Notes: generated by a model not told the origin, from the sequence alone. Numbered from the stretch's first letter, positions 33,926 through 43,682 are shown. The stretch is DNA of 64,000 bases from AG2 sp036493735 (GCA_036493735.1 DASXPH010000145.1:24485-88484); one strand, 5' to 3'. A program made the numbers and translations.

Positions 33926-36631
33926 ATGCGCCGTCGCTTTCGCCGGCTCTTTCGCCATCCGCCGGTGCGCCCCGATCAGCTCGACCGTGAGCTGGACGAC
34001 GAGATCGCGTCCCATCTTGCGGCGCGTGCCGAGCAGCTCGAGCGGCTCGGTATGACCGCGGATGAAGCGCGCGTCGAAGCGCTGCGCCGGTTCGGCGATC
34101 TCGCGACCGCGCGCCGGCAGCTCGCTGCCACCGCCACGCATCGCGGCAGTCGCACGCGCGCGCGAGAACGTTCAGAGAACATTCGCATGGTGACCACTGG
34201 TTGGTCGCACGACCTGCGCGTCGCCGCCCGTACCCTCCGGCTCCATCCGACGTTCGCCATCGCTGTCGTCGCGACGCTGGGTCTTGCCATCGCCGCTGCC
34301 GTCACCGCGTTCAGCTTCGTGGACGCGATGTTTCTGCGTCCGCTGCCGGCGCCGAACGCGGACCGATTGGTCCACGTCTACCTGCCGCGCCACGACGGGC
34401 GCTTGACGGCCGTGGGCTCCGCCGGCACCGCACTGCTTCGCGAGCGACACGACGTCTTCGCGAGCGTCGCCGCGCAGCGATGCTGCTGGGTCAAGTTCGT
34501 TCGCGAGCGCGGCAAGCTCGATCAACGCTACACCGCATTCGTGTCCTCGCAATTCTTTCCGATGCTCGGCGTCTCGCCGCGGCTCGGGCGATTTTTCCTG
34601 CCGGAAGAAACCGTCACCGTCGGCACGGAGCCCGTGGCCGTGATCAGCTATGCGTTGTGGCAGCGCGTGTTCGCGGGCGACGACCATGTCGTCGGTGAGC
34701 ACATCAGTGTCACGACGCCGCCACCGGGCCGCGACTTCACGATCATCGGCGTCGCCCCCGAGGGGTTCGATGGCATCGGTATCGGGGCCACCCGCACCGA
34801 GATCTGGTTCCCGTCGACGATGGCTGGCGCCGTCGGAATCGCCTGTATGCCGGTGATTCCCTGTGACGACGATGGCGATCCGCTGGCGCGGCTCGCGCCA
34901 GGCGTGAGCATCGCGCGCGCGCAGCTCGGTCTCGCGAATCTCGGCGCCGAGCTGTCGCGCCTGGCGATTGGCGACGACAGCGTGCGGCAGCCAGTTGTCA
35001 TTCGCGCCACCGGCGCATCGGTGGCAACGCAGCGAGAATACTCGCCGCTCGCGCGTCTGCTGGGTGCCATCGCCGGCCTCCTGCTCGTCATCGCCTGCGC
35101 CAATCTGAGTGGTCTCCTCATCGTGCGCGGTGTGTCGCGCGCTCGGGAGATCGCACTGCGCCTCTCACTCGGCGCGCAACGGATGCGCATCGCCCGACAG
35201 CTGCTCGTGGAAAGTGGGTTGCTTGCCGTGCTGGGCGGAGCACTCGGCGTCGCGCTGTCGCTGTGGACATCGCGGAAGCTCATGTCGTTCTTCATCTCGG
35301 ATAGCGAGGGCTTCGAGACGTATTTCCACGCTGGTCTCGACGCCCGAATCCTCTGGTTCGCGCTCGCCGTCTCGCTTACGTCGACGCTGGTATTCGGACT
35401 GCTGCCGGCGCTCGTCGCGGCGCGCGCGCAGCCCGCCGATGTTCTGAAGAGCGGCAGCTCGGGGAGTGGCCGCGCCCGGCCACGGTTCGAGCTCATCGCG
35501 GTGCAGGTCGCGTTGACGTCCGTGCTCCTGAGCAGCGCCATCCTGCTGTCACGGAGCTTCAGTCATCTGCTGCACGCACAGCGCTTCGAGTCCGATCACA
35601 TCGCCCTCTTTCGCGTTAGGCCGGCGGCGGCGACGTACGACACGCTGCGCTCGGAGCAGTACGTGCGCGCCGTGGGGGAGCGTGTGGAGGCACTTCCCGG
35701 CGTGGAGCGCGTCGCCTTTGCGCGGGGCAGCGGCTTCACGTGGGGAACGTCACCCGCCGAGGTGGGTGTCGGCACGTCCGCCGGCGACAGCACGCAACGC
35801 TGCGACGCCCACTTCGTGTCACCGCGATTCTTCGAAACGCTGAAGATTCCCGTGATGGGTCGAGAATTCTCCGATGGCGACATTGCGGGGGCGCCGCTCG
35901 TGACAATCGTCGACGAAGCGCTCGGGCGTGTGCTTTTCCCGCACGGAGACGCGATTGGAAGGACCTTGTACGCAGGGGGCAAGGCATTTCGCATCGTCGG
36001 CATCGTGCCCGACTATCGCGTGCGGGAAGCGCACGAGTCGGCGCCACCGATGGCGTTCTTCGCGTTCTGGCAGAATGCCTTCGGCCCCGAGCGCGACGCG
36101 CGCTTCGCCGTTCGCGTGCACGGCGATCCGTCGCGCATGCTCGGCATCCTTCGCCTAACGGTGCACGACGTCGATCCCAACGTGCCGGTGGCGGAGGTGA
36201 TGACACTCTCGCACCAGATGGACGCGAGCTACCCGCAGATCAGGCTCGGCCAGAACGTCTTGCTCGCGTCGGGCAGTCTGGCGCTCATCCTCAGCGCGAT
36301 CGGATTGTACGGAATGATCGCATTCCTCGTCACGCGTCGCACGCGCGACATCGGCCTGCGCATCGCGCTTGGCGCGCTGCCGATCCGGGTCGCGGGCGAG
36401 CTCGTTGGCGGCGGCATGAAGGCGACGGCGTTAGGCGTCGCGGCCGGCCTCGTGGGTGCGTGGTCGCTGAGCCACCTGCTCAGCACCTGGCTCGTTGGCG
36501 TGACGCCGCACGATATCCTCGCATACGCCGGCGCGGCGGTCGCCGTGATTGTGGCGGCGCTCATAGCGTGCGCTATTCCAGCCGCGCGGGCCGCGGCCAT
36601 CGATCCCGCCGTCGCGCTGCGAGTCGACTAG
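33926..36631 (+). CDS. ADOP-type orphan ABC permease with prefix domain (copy 4)
   Basis: The start is the ATG at 33926; the longer frame upstream is a shadow of PadR. The 901-residue protein has the helical prefix at about 14-65 (QLDRELDDEIASHLAARAEQ, then MTADEARVEALRRFGDLATA). The first membrane helix follows near 105-125. The FtsX loops read REIALRLSLGAQRMRI and RDIGLRIALGALPIRV, and the end is IDPAVALRVD. It is the second gene of a PadR operon. Confidence 0.9.
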   Translation: MRRRFRRLFRHPPVRPDQLDRELDDEIASHLAARAEQLERLGMTADEARVEALRRFGDLATARRQLAATATHRGSRTRARERSENIRMVTTGWSHDLRVAARTLRLHPTFAIAVVATLGLAIAAAVTAFSFVDAMFLRPLPAPNADRLVHVYLPRHDGRLTAVGSAGTALLRERHDVFASVAAQRCCWVKFVRERGKLDQRYTAFVSSQFFPMLGVSPRLGRFFLPEETVTVGTEPVAVISYALWQRVFAGDDHVVGEHISVTTPPPGRDFTIIGVAPEGFDGIGIGATRTEIWFPSTMAGAVGIACMPVIPCDDDGDPLARLAPGVSIARAQLGLANLGAELSRLAIGDDSVRQPVVIRATGASVATQREYSPLARLLGAIAGLLLVIACANLSGLLIVRGVSRAREIALRLSLGAQRMRIARQLLVESGLLAVLGGALGVALSLWTSRKLMSFFISDSEGFETYFHAGLDARILWFALAVSLTSTLVFGLLPALVAARAQPADVLKSGSSGSGRARPRFELIAVQVALTSVLLSSAILLSRSFSHLLHAQRFESDHIALFRVRPAAATYDTLRSEQYVRAVGERVEALPGVERVAFARGSGFTWGTSPAEVGVGTSAGDSTQRCDAHFVSPRFFETLKIPVMGREFSDGDIAGAPLVTIVDEALGRVLFPHGDAIGRTLYAGGKAFRIVGIVPDYRVREAHESAPPMAFFAFWQNAFGPERDARFAVRVHGDPSRMLGILRLTVHDVDPNVPVAEVMTLSHQMDASYPQIRLGQNVLLASGSLALILSAIGLYGMIAFLVTRRTRDIGLRIALGALPIRVAGELVGGGMKATALGVAAGLVGAWSLSHLLSTWLVGVTPHDILAYAGAAVAVIVAALIACAIPAARAAAIDPAVALRVD

Positions 36632-36650
36632 CCTACTACAACCATACGTC

Positions 36651-37237
36651 ATGCTGCACCGCGGTTGGCCGCTCGTCGTCTTGTTGCTTGGACGGCATGT
36701 CGGCGCACAGGAGCGCGCGATGATCCCGGGCCGCACGCAAAACGCCGGCGCGATTCCAATCCGCCTCGAGACCTTCATCTATCGTCCGGCTGGAACCGGG
36801 CCATTTCCGGTCATGATTCTGAGCCACGGGTCATCTGGCGGAGAACCCAGGGCAAGCCTCCCCGGCCGTGATCTCGCGATGTATTTCGTCCGACGCGGTT
36901 TCGCCGTCGTGGTTCCGATGCGTGGCGGGCGCGGCCAGTCGACGGGGCACTCGCGCGAATATGAAGACCGACACTGTGATCCAAAGGCTTGGGCACCTGG
37001 GCTCCGCGACGCGATGGAGGATCTGTCAGCGGCACTCGAGTATGCTGGTGCGCGTGCGGAGATGGACACGAGTCCGATATTCGGAGCTACGCGGCTCGCT
37101 TTCGTCGTGCAGGCGGCACTGTCCAATTCGTGCTGTTTCCTCGGGTGCCCGGAAACGGACACGCCGTGGCCGACGCGCCGACGGTGTGGGCGGACACCGT
37201 CGACGCATTCCTCCGGCAGCGTACTCTAAGAGAATAA
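36651..37237 (+). pseudogene. dienelactone-hydrolase-like alpha/beta hydrolase, frameshifted with internal deletion
   Basis: The first frame starts at the ATG at 36651 with a signal-like leader and reads FIYRPAGTGPFPVMILSHGSSGG and FVRRGFAVVVPMRGGRGQS, the N-terminal half of a secreted dienelactone-hydrolase-like protein. At about 37076 homology moves to the +1 frame, which reads YAARFRRAGGTVQFVLFP, then GNGHAVADAP and a C-terminal WADTVDAFLRQ to the TAA at 37235. The nucleophile-elbow segment expected between the two parts is missing altogether, so the gene has lost its serine region as well as its frame. The C-terminal His of GNGHAV is still visible. Confidence 0.75.
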
Positions 37238-37240
37238 CGG

Positions 37241-38197
37241 CTACGCGCCCGTCCCTTCCGGCAGCTGCGTCAACTGTGCGCGGAGCTCGGGGCGACTCAG
37301 CCAGACTCGATAGCCCATCGCCGCAATGGCGAGCAGGTTGGCGACGAACACCGCCCACAGTCCCACGGCCCCGAGCACCCACGACGCCAGGCTGCCGACG
37401 ACGCCGATGAAGAGCACGTCGAGCACAATCAACGCGAGGAGTGACACGAGCCAGAAGGACGGCGCCTGCTCGAGCTGTCTCGCCAGCCATTCGATCGCCA
37501 CCCCCACCGCGCAAAAGGCAACGAGATGCACGAACGTATATGCGACGACGATGCCGCTGGTGAGACGCACCTCGGCAGGAATCTGTGCGCCGAGCAGAAG
37601 TGCCGAGCCTAAAGATGCGGGCGTGTAGAATGGATGCCCGGCAAGGATATCGAGGACGAGGAACCACACCGCAGTCGTCGCCGCTCCGACCGCGCCGGTG
37701 ATGACGCCAGCCGCGAGAAGTGGGTGATACTTGAGCATCGCCGGTCCGAACGGGACCTCCTCTCGCGTGACCCGATGCAGGTAGAGCATCATCACGATGC
37801 CGCCAACGATCGTTGCCCCGAGCACCTGCAGCGGCGGCAGGAGGGTGAGCACCGGCACACCGAGCAAGAGCAAGGCGCCGTAATGGGTCGCGCTGAGAGC
37901 GCCGATGCCAAACAACGCTCCGGTGAGGACGCGCGGCACCTCCCCGGTCGCGCGCATCAGGATGGCGCCTCCCATGCCGAGAACGGCGAAGACGCCGAGG
38001 TGTAGCAAAGTGTAAACAGTCACGAGGCGCGCCGGCGCCAGTGACGACTCGTGCCCGAGAAAGGCAGCCGCCAGTAGCCGTGGCGTGTGGAATGGCTGCC
38101 CGATCGCAAGGTCGAGCACGAAGAACCAGACGGCGACCACCGCGCCCGCGATGACACCGCCAACTGCACCGTCGACAACCGTCGTGGAACGCCGCAT
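37241..38197 (-). CDS. polytopic membrane protein with an internal duplication
   Basis: A 318-residue protein with about eight membrane helices in two repeats. The first repeat begins GGVIAGAVVAVWFFVLDLAIGQPFHTPRLL and the second GVITGAVGAATTAVWFLVLDILAGHPFYTPASL, and each is followed by VTVYTLLHLGVFAVLG or VVAYTFVHLVAFCAVG. The repeated VWF.VLD..G.PF.TP motif is striking and is retained in both halves. The family is not recognised. It probably arose by duplication of a four-helix unit and could be a channel or small-molecule permease. Confidence 0.65.
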   Translation of the reverse strand: MRRSTTVVDGAVGGVIAGAVVAVWFFVLDLAIGQPFHTPRLLAAAFLGHESSLAPARLVTVYTLLHLGVFAVLGMGGAILMRATGEVPRVLTGALFGIGALSATHYGALLLLGVPVLTLLPPLQVLGATIVGGIVMMLYLHRVTREEVPFGPAMLKYHPLLAAGVITGAVGAATTAVWFLVLDILAGHPFYTPASLGSALLLGAQIPAEVRLTSGIVVAYTFVHLVAFCAVGVAIEWLARQLEQAPSFWLVSLLALIVLDVLFIGVVGSLASWVLGAVGLWAVFVANLLAIAAMGYRVWLSRPELRAQLTQLPEGTGA

Positions 38198-38309
38198 GGT
38201 GCACGCCCCTCGTCAAGGATGTCGTCAGGACCCGCTGAGAACTGCGCTCCGCCAGCGCCGATGTCAAGCACCTCGAAGAGCGGTCGTCCGCGGCGCGCCC
38301 AACCCGCAA

Positions 38310-41024
38310 TCAGTCCCGCAGCGCTTCGGTCGGCTCGAGCCGCGCCGCTCGCCTGGCCGGGAGCCAACTCGCCAGCACGCCCGCGACGCCGAGGATGGCG
38401 ACGACCGCCGCAAAGGTCGTGGGGTCTGACGGAGCGACGTCGTACAGAAGCGAACGCAGAAGCTGCGTCGCCGACAGCGCCGCGATCAACCCCAGTCCCA
38501 GGCCGAGCGCCGTCAACGCCGCGCCCTGCCCCACGACGAGGCGCACGACGTCGCCCCGCTCGGCGCCCAACGCGATGCGGATGCCAATCTCGCGCGTGCG
38601 TTGCGAGACGCCGAAGGCCATCACGCCGTAGATGCCGAGCACCGCGAGCACCAGCGCCGCGCCCGCGAACAGCGTCAGCAAGGTCGCGCTGAAGCGTGCC
38701 TGCGCCATCGCATCGCTCACGCGAGATTCGAGAGTGCGAATCTCGTACACGGGAGTGCTCGGCGCGAGCTCGCGGATCGCCGCCCGCGCCGGCGCCGCGA
38801 GCGACTTCGGATCGATCGCCGTGCGGAGAAACACGATCGCGTTGGAGCGCGTCGCTTGATAGTACGAGACATAGGCGTCGCTCGCCGGCAGCGAGTCGAT
38901 ATTGTTGAATCGAACGTCACCGACCACGCCGACAACGGTGGCGCTGTCCCATCCGCCCATTCCAATGCCGACCATCTTCCCGACGGCCGACTCGTTAGGC
39001 CAGAGCCGGTGGGCCGCCGTCGCGTTGATGACCATGACCTTGCCGCCACCGCGGTCCGTATCGGTGAGCAGTCGGCCGGCGAGCAGCGGTACGCGCAAGG
39101 TCTTGAACCACTCCGGCGTGACAATTTCCACGCCGATATGAGGTTCGCTGCCAGTGTAGATCTGCTCCTTACCGCGGCCACCCACCCAGACGATCGTGCC
39201 ATTGCACCCACCGACGAGCGGCGGACAGTTCCCGAGCGCGGCACTTTGCACGCCCGGCAATCCGCGGAGCCGGGCGAGGAATGTCTGGTAAAGGGTCGTC
39301 GCCGAGTCGGCATGGTCGTCGCTCACGGTCGTGCTGATGCGCAGCGTGAGGACGCTACGCGGCTCGAAACCAAGGTCTACCGCCATCAGCTTCGTGAGGC
39401 TGTGCACCATGACTCCCGATCCGGCGAGCAGCACGAGCGCCAGCGCCAGCTCGAGCACCGCGAGCGCGTTGCGCGTCGTCAGGCGGCGGAAGAGACCGGC
39501 GCGAAGCCCGTGATCGGCCGTTCCATCCTTGAGCGCCGCCGTGAGTGAGGGGCGCGTCGCCTGCATTGCCGGCACGAGGCCGAACAGAAGTGCGGTCAAC
39601 ACCGTGGCCGCACCGGCGAACAGCAGCGCGCGCCAGTCGAGGTGAATCGTCGCAAACTGCACCACGCCGAGGCCGGCGCCACGCGTGCCAAGGGAGCGTT
39701 CCGGGTCGAGCGTCGACAGCGTGCGGGCACCCCACCACGCAATGGTCAATCCGGCCAGTCCGCCGATGACCGCGAGCAACAAGGTTTCGGTGAGCAGCTG
39801 CCTGACGAGGCGGCGCCGCGCGGCGCCGATGGCGAGCCTGACGGCGATCTCACGCTGGCGCGCCGACGAACGGACGAGGAACAGATTCGCGAGGTTCGCG
39901 CAGGCGATCAGCAGCACGAACACGACCGCGCCGAGCAGTACGAGCAGGGAGCGCCGGATAATGGGATCGACGCGGGCGCGATCGAGCGGCTTGGCGGTTG
40001 CGCCCCAACCGGACACCGACATCCCGCGCTCCGGAAAGGCATCGTTCGCGCGCTTGCCGAGCGTCGCGACATCATTTCGCGCCCGCGCGCTGGTGACGCC
40101 GGGCGCGAGACGGCCGAGCATGCTGAACTCGTGGTCCCACGCTTCGTTCGGATTGAACATGTAGGCGCGCCGGGCGCCGATCGTAAACCAGAAGTCGGCG
40201 TGGCCCGTAAGCCCGGCAAAACGCGGCGGAAGGACGCCAATCACCGAGTAGGGCGCGCCCTCGATGTCGAGCGTCTTTCCGAGCACGTTTGGATCAGCGT
40301 TCAGCCTGGCTTGCCAGAAGCGATCGCTGACGACCACGACGCGCTTCCCGTTCGGTCTATTCTCCTCGGCGAGGAAATTACGGCCCTGCGCGGGCTGCAC
40401 GCCTAACGTGGGAAGGTAGTGTTCGTCGACGACTTCCGCCTCTTCGCGCGTCGCCACGTCCTGCTGGAGCGTCACCGTTTCGTTGGTGAAGAGCGTCAGA
40501 TCCGAGAACACGCGCTGCCCTTCGCGAAGCACCTGCGCCTTCATATACGACCACGGTACATCGTCACGCGGGGGACGGCCGTGGTTCGCGGGGACCGTGA
40601 CGCTGACGAGCATCAGCCGATCGGGCGCTCGATACGGCAGGGGACGCAGCAACATCGCGTCCACGGCGCTGAAGATTGCCGTGTTGGCGCCGATGCCTAA
40701 CGCGAGCGTAAGAATGGCGATGATCGTGAAGCCGGGCGTGCGGCGCAGCGTGCGGAAGGCGAAGCGCAGGTCCTGCGACACCGTATCGAAGAATCCGAGG
40801 CCAGACATGGTGCGGCTCTCCTCCTTATGGTACGTCGTGTTCCCGAAGCGGCGCCGCGCCCGAGCGCGGGCCTCGGCAGTGGTGAGCAGTCCGTGCGCCG
40901 CGTGGTGCTGCTGCATCGCTTCGATCGATTGATGGAAGCGAAACTCCTCGTCCATCTCGCGATCGTACGAGCGCGGGTGGACGAGCACTCGCCATCGATA
41001 GCGCAATGAATCGAGGAGGGACAT
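38310..41024 (-). CDS. ADOP-type orphan ABC permease with prefix domain (copy 5)
   Basis: The start is the ATG at 41024, 4 bp past the PadR stop; the frame extends further upstream but has no support. The 904-residue protein has a helical prefix at about 15-72 (YDREMDEEFRFHQSIEAMQQ, then EARARARRRFGNTTY). The first membrane helix is near 92-112, the FtsX loops read REIAVRLAIGAARRRL and REIGIRIALGAERGDV, and the end is LEPTEALRD. A PadR gene precedes it in the same operon. Confidence 0.9.
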   Translation of the reverse strand: MSLLDSLRYRWRVLVHPRSYDREMDEEFRFHQSIEAMQQHHAAHGLLTTAEARARARRRFGNTTYHKEESRTMSGLGFFDTVSQDLRFAFRTLRRTPGFTIIAILTLALGIGANTAIFSAVDAMLLRPLPYRAPDRLMLVSVTVPANHGRPPRDDVPWSYMKAQVLREGQRVFSDLTLFTNETVTLQQDVATREEAEVVDEHYLPTLGVQPAQGRNFLAEENRPNGKRVVVVSDRFWQARLNADPNVLGKTLDIEGAPYSVIGVLPPRFAGLTGHADFWFTIGARRAYMFNPNEAWDHEFSMLGRLAPGVTSARARNDVATLGKRANDAFPERGMSVSGWGATAKPLDRARVDPIIRRSLLVLLGAVVFVLLIACANLANLFLVRSSARQREIAVRLAIGAARRRLVRQLLTETLLLAVIGGLAGLTIAWWGARTLSTLDPERSLGTRGAGLGVVQFATIHLDWRALLFAGAATVLTALLFGLVPAMQATRPSLTAALKDGTADHGLRAGLFRRLTTRNALAVLELALALVLLAGSGVMVHSLTKLMAVDLGFEPRSVLTLRISTTVSDDHADSATTLYQTFLARLRGLPGVQSAALGNCPPLVGGCNGTIVWVGGRGKEQIYTGSEPHIGVEIVTPEWFKTLRVPLLAGRLLTDTDRGGGKVMVINATAAHRLWPNESAVGKMVGIGMGGWDSATVVGVVGDVRFNNIDSLPASDAYVSYYQATRSNAIVFLRTAIDPKSLAAPARAAIRELAPSTPVYEIRTLESRVSDAMAQARFSATLLTLFAGAALVLAVLGIYGVMAFGVSQRTREIGIRIALGAERGDVVRLVVGQGAALTALGLGLGLIAALSATQLLRSLLYDVAPSDPTTFAAVVAILGVAGVLASWLPARRAARLEPTEALRD

Positions 41025-41028
41025 GGCG

Positions 41029-41364
41029 TCAGGCGCGCTGGAGTACGCGCTGGATGGCGGCGAGTACACGGTCGAAGCTCGTGATCTCGGCGCCCAGCTG
41101 CCGCTTACCCGCAGCGGTTATGGTGTAGTAGCGCGCGCGGCGGCCCGTCGGTGAGGGACCCCACTTGGAGGTGACCCATCCTCGTTTCTGGAGTCGCTCG
41201 AGGGCGGGATAGAGCGAGCCCTGCTCCACGGCCAGGACATCGCCCGAGAGCCGCTCGATGTGCTGCGCGATGGCGTAGCCGTGCAGCGGCTGCAGGGTAA
41301 GTGTTTGGAGAATGAGCATGTCGAGGGTGCCCTTGAGCAGTTCCTCGCGTTCCTCGTGCGGCAC
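41029..41364 (-). CDS. PadR-family transcriptional regulator
   Basis: The start is taken as the GTG at 41364, with GGAGG 6 nt upstream; a TTG at 41388 would lengthen it. The 111-residue product has LLKGTLDMLILQTLTLQPLHGYAI, EQGSLYPALERLQKRGWVTSKWG and the wing RRARYYTITAAGKRQL. The EQGSLYPALERL version of the recognition helix is the commonest among ADOP-linked PadR proteins. The stop is 4 bp from the permease start, so the two are coupled. Confidence 0.9.
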   Translation of the reverse strand: MPHEEREELLKGTLDMLILQTLTLQPLHGYAIAQHIERLSGDVLAVEQGSLYPALERLQKRGWVTSKWGPSPTGRRARYYTITAAGKRQLGAEITSFDRVLAAIQRVLQRA

Positions 41365-41539
41365 TGCGGCCTCCTGCGTCCATACCAAGAACTTCTACCC
41401 ATCGATACGCAGGGATTCTACATATGGTTTCAGCCGCTGGCAACCGAGGGCTTCGAAGCTAGGGCCTCCCTGCCGTTGGAAGACCGCATCGTTATCGCGA
41501 TCAGCGCCGAGATTGCCACAGCGTCACGCGACCGCATCG

Positions 41540-42196
41540 TCAGGTGCCTGGCATGAAGGCACAGCCCGCATTCTGCGCCCGGATGAGCGCATAGATCCCA
41601 GACGGGACGAGGATCGCGCCTGGAATCAGATTCTCTCGCCATTCAGCCTTCACGACCTCCGGATCGCGCTGAGACTTTCGCGCCATGCCGGCCGCCCAAT
41701 TCCCGAGCGCGACACTGCAGACGAGGCTAATCAAGCCGCGCCCTCGTAGTGGCTCGAGACCGTACTGAGCTTCCCAACCCGTCGCGCCGTCCCGCGGCTT
41801 CCAGAACACGTTCCGCTTCGCGAAGGCCTTCGTGTTCGGATCCTTGATCTTCTGATCCTCGCCGATGGCGTAGCGTTCCCAGAGCGCATCGTTGAGCGCC
41901 ATCGGGATGCCTAACCGGCGAAAGACGATGACGGGTCTTGTTTGCTGATCGGTCGTCTCGTGCACCGCATGGAAGTCGTCGAGGAACGCGCTCACGTAGC
42001 TCAGAACGCTGCCCTCGCTCACCTCACTGGTGTTGAACACCACACGGTACTGCGCCGACGCAAGGCGATCGAGCCATGAAGTGTCCCAGGAACCGCTATG
42101 TCGTGCGGAGAGAGCGTGGAGCTCGTCGGGATCGACGGTGAGAGTCGCGGCAAGCGCGCCGATCTGCCCGAGGAAAATTCGACGACCGATCGTCAT
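41540..42196 (-). CDS. Tat-exported DsrE-like protein coupled to metG
   Basis: The start is the ATG at 42196, overlapping the metG-like stop by 4 bp (ATGA); the frame upstream is that gene read in another frame. The 218-residue protein has a strong twin-arginine leader, GRRIFLGQIGALAATL at 4-19. The mature part begins YRVVFNTSEVSEGSVLSYV and ends ILVPSGIYALIRAQNAGCAFMPG, which looks like a DsrE/YchN fold with a late cysteine. The cysteine and the fold suggest a sulfur-transfer or binding role, but this is tentative. Export of a gene product from a tRNA-synthetase operon is unusual. Confidence 0.65.
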   Translation of the reverse strand: MTIGRRIFLGQIGALAATLTVDPDELHALSARHSGSWDTSWLDRLASAQYRVVFNTSEVSEGSVLSYVSAFLDDFHAVHETTDQQTRPVIVFRRLGIPMALNDALWERYAIGEDQKIKDPNTKAFAKRNVFWKPRDGATGWEAQYGLEPLRGRGLISLVCSVALGNWAAGMARKSQRDPEVVKAEWRENLIPGAILVPSGIYALIRAQNAGCAFMPGT

Positions 42197-43635
42197 ATGG
42201 ACCTCGTCTCCAGTCGTGGAAATAGTGGCGGAGCTTTCCTGATTAGTGTTCGCGAAAGTTGCTCCAGGATCACTCCACTGGTCGCCGGCAGAAACGGAGC
42301 GAGCCAGTGACTGATCGACGCTAACCTCTTGACGAGGGGTGAAAGTTTCTCGCGTGCGGCGTCGAGGTGACCAAGTCTCACCTCCACCCACGGCTTTGTC
42401 TCCGTGAGCTCGCGATTGCTCCGTGTGATCTGGCTCCAGATTGATGCGAGTACAAGGTCAAATTGGTATCCTGAGAGAAGTTCGGTGTAATCGCCTGGAA
42501 GCTCCCATTCGGCCTCCGATAGACCAGGAACACACGCCGCTTCGCAGAGCGCCGTGACGCGCGATAGGAGGTTGCCAAGCCCATTGACGAGATCGGCCTC
42601 GTATGCAGCCTCGAGACGTGGGAGGCTGAAGTCCGAGTCCTCGAACGGCCTGACGTGGCGAAGGAGAAAATAGCGAACGCCGTCGGTACCAACTCGCTTT
42701 ACATACTCCGCTGGATCAACCGCGTCGCCGGAGGACTTGCTGATTTTCCTGCCGTCGTTCGTCAGGAATCCATGAACGACGATCTGGTCCGGGACGCTCA
42801 ATCCAGCGGAGAGCAGCAGCGCCGGCCAGTACACCGCGTGGAACTTCCAGACATTCTTGCCAATGAGGTGAACCTTCGTCGCCTCGGTCCAGTAGCGCGC
42901 GGTGTCGCCATCGGGATAACCGACGCCAGTAAGGTAGTTGACCAGCGCGTCGATCCACACGTAAACGACTTGCGATGCGTCGCCCGGAAATGGTATGCCC
43001 CAGTGCTCGGATCGAGCGGCGTCTCGCGAGACCGAGATGTCGACAAGCCCTCGATCGATGAAGCGAAGGACCTCGAGCGCTCGGCTCTCGGGGACGATCC
43101 GTAGCCGGCCCGACGTAATCAGATCCCGCAGCGCCGATTGATACCTGCTCAGCCGAAAGAAAACGTTCTCCTCGGAAACCGTAGTGGGGAATACGCCATG
43201 ATCCGGACATCGACCGCCATCGAGATCTCGCTCCAGATAGAAGTCTTCGCATCCTCGACAATAGAGTCCCTCATAACGGCGCCGGTATAGGTCATCGGGA
43301 TTCAGCCGAGAAAGAAAGGACGCCACTGCGTTTCGGTGGACAGCGGAAGTGGTGCGCACGAACGTGTCGACGCTGATGTCGAGGAGTTCGCCGAGCGACT
43401 GAAAACGCGCCGCGTTCTCATCGACCAGCTGCTGGACGGAAATGCCGCGAGCTCGCGCGGCGGAGACGTTCTTGAACGCGTTCTCATCGGTGCCGGTCTG
43501 GAAGCGTACGGCAGTCCCGCGCCGGCGCTCGAAGCGCGCGACGACGTCCGCCTGTACGAGCTCGAGCGCGAAGCCGATATGCGGGGCGGCATTGACGTAG
43601 GGGACGGTCGTCGTGAGGCACAGTGACTTGGACAT
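42193..43635 (-). CDS. metG: methionyl-tRNA synthetase, short form
   Basis: The start is the ATG at 43635, with GAGG 6 nt upstream; the TTG at 43647 is not used. The 480-residue enzyme has the class I signatures: PHIG at 18-21 (HIGH-type), KISKS at 297-301 (KMSKS), and a zinc knuckle Cys126, Cys129, Cys143, His146. It charges tRNA-Met with methionine. The C-terminal EMAP-like tRNA-binding domain of longer MetRS proteins is absent, as in many bacteria. It may be the housekeeping gene or a second copy; this window does not tell. It is followed by an overlapping Tat-exported protein gene. Confidence 0.92.
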   Translation of the reverse strand: MSKSLCLTTTVPYVNAAPHIGFALELVQADVVARFERRRGTAVRFQTGTDENAFKNVSAARARGISVQQLVDENAARFQSLGELLDISVDTFVRTTSAVHRNAVASFLSRLNPDDLYRRRYEGLYCRGCEDFYLERDLDGGRCPDHGVFPTTVSEENVFFRLSRYQSALRDLITSGRLRIVPESRALEVLRFIDRGLVDISVSRDAARSEHWGIPFPGDASQVVYVWIDALVNYLTGVGYPDGDTARYWTEATKVHLIGKNVWKFHAVYWPALLLSAGLSVPDQIVVHGFLTNDGRKISKSSGDAVDPAEYVKRVGTDGVRYFLLRHVRPFEDSDFSLPRLEAAYEADLVNGLGNLLSRVTALCEAACVPGLSEAEWELPGDYTELLSGYQFDLVLASIWSQITRSNRELTETKPWVEVRLGHLDAAREKLSPLVKRLASISHWLAPFLPATSGVILEQLSRTLIRKAPPLFPRLETRSI

Positions 43636-43642
43636 GAGTGAC

Positions 43643-43682
43643 CTCAAAAGAAAAGGCCCCTGGGTTCGATGACTCAGGGGCC
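43643..43682 (-). terminator. intrinsic-terminator-like attenuator in the metG leader
   Basis: Read on the minus strand, CAGGGGCC/GGCCCCTG arms (43675-43682 and 43655-43662) form a perfect 8-bp stem around a 12-nt loop, followed by TTTTCTTTT at 43646-43654. It ends 11 nt before the metG start codon, and the GAGG site is just behind the U-run. No minus-strand gene lies upstream, so it can only stop transcripts heading into metG. That is the layout of a transcription attenuator. Confidence 0.7.
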
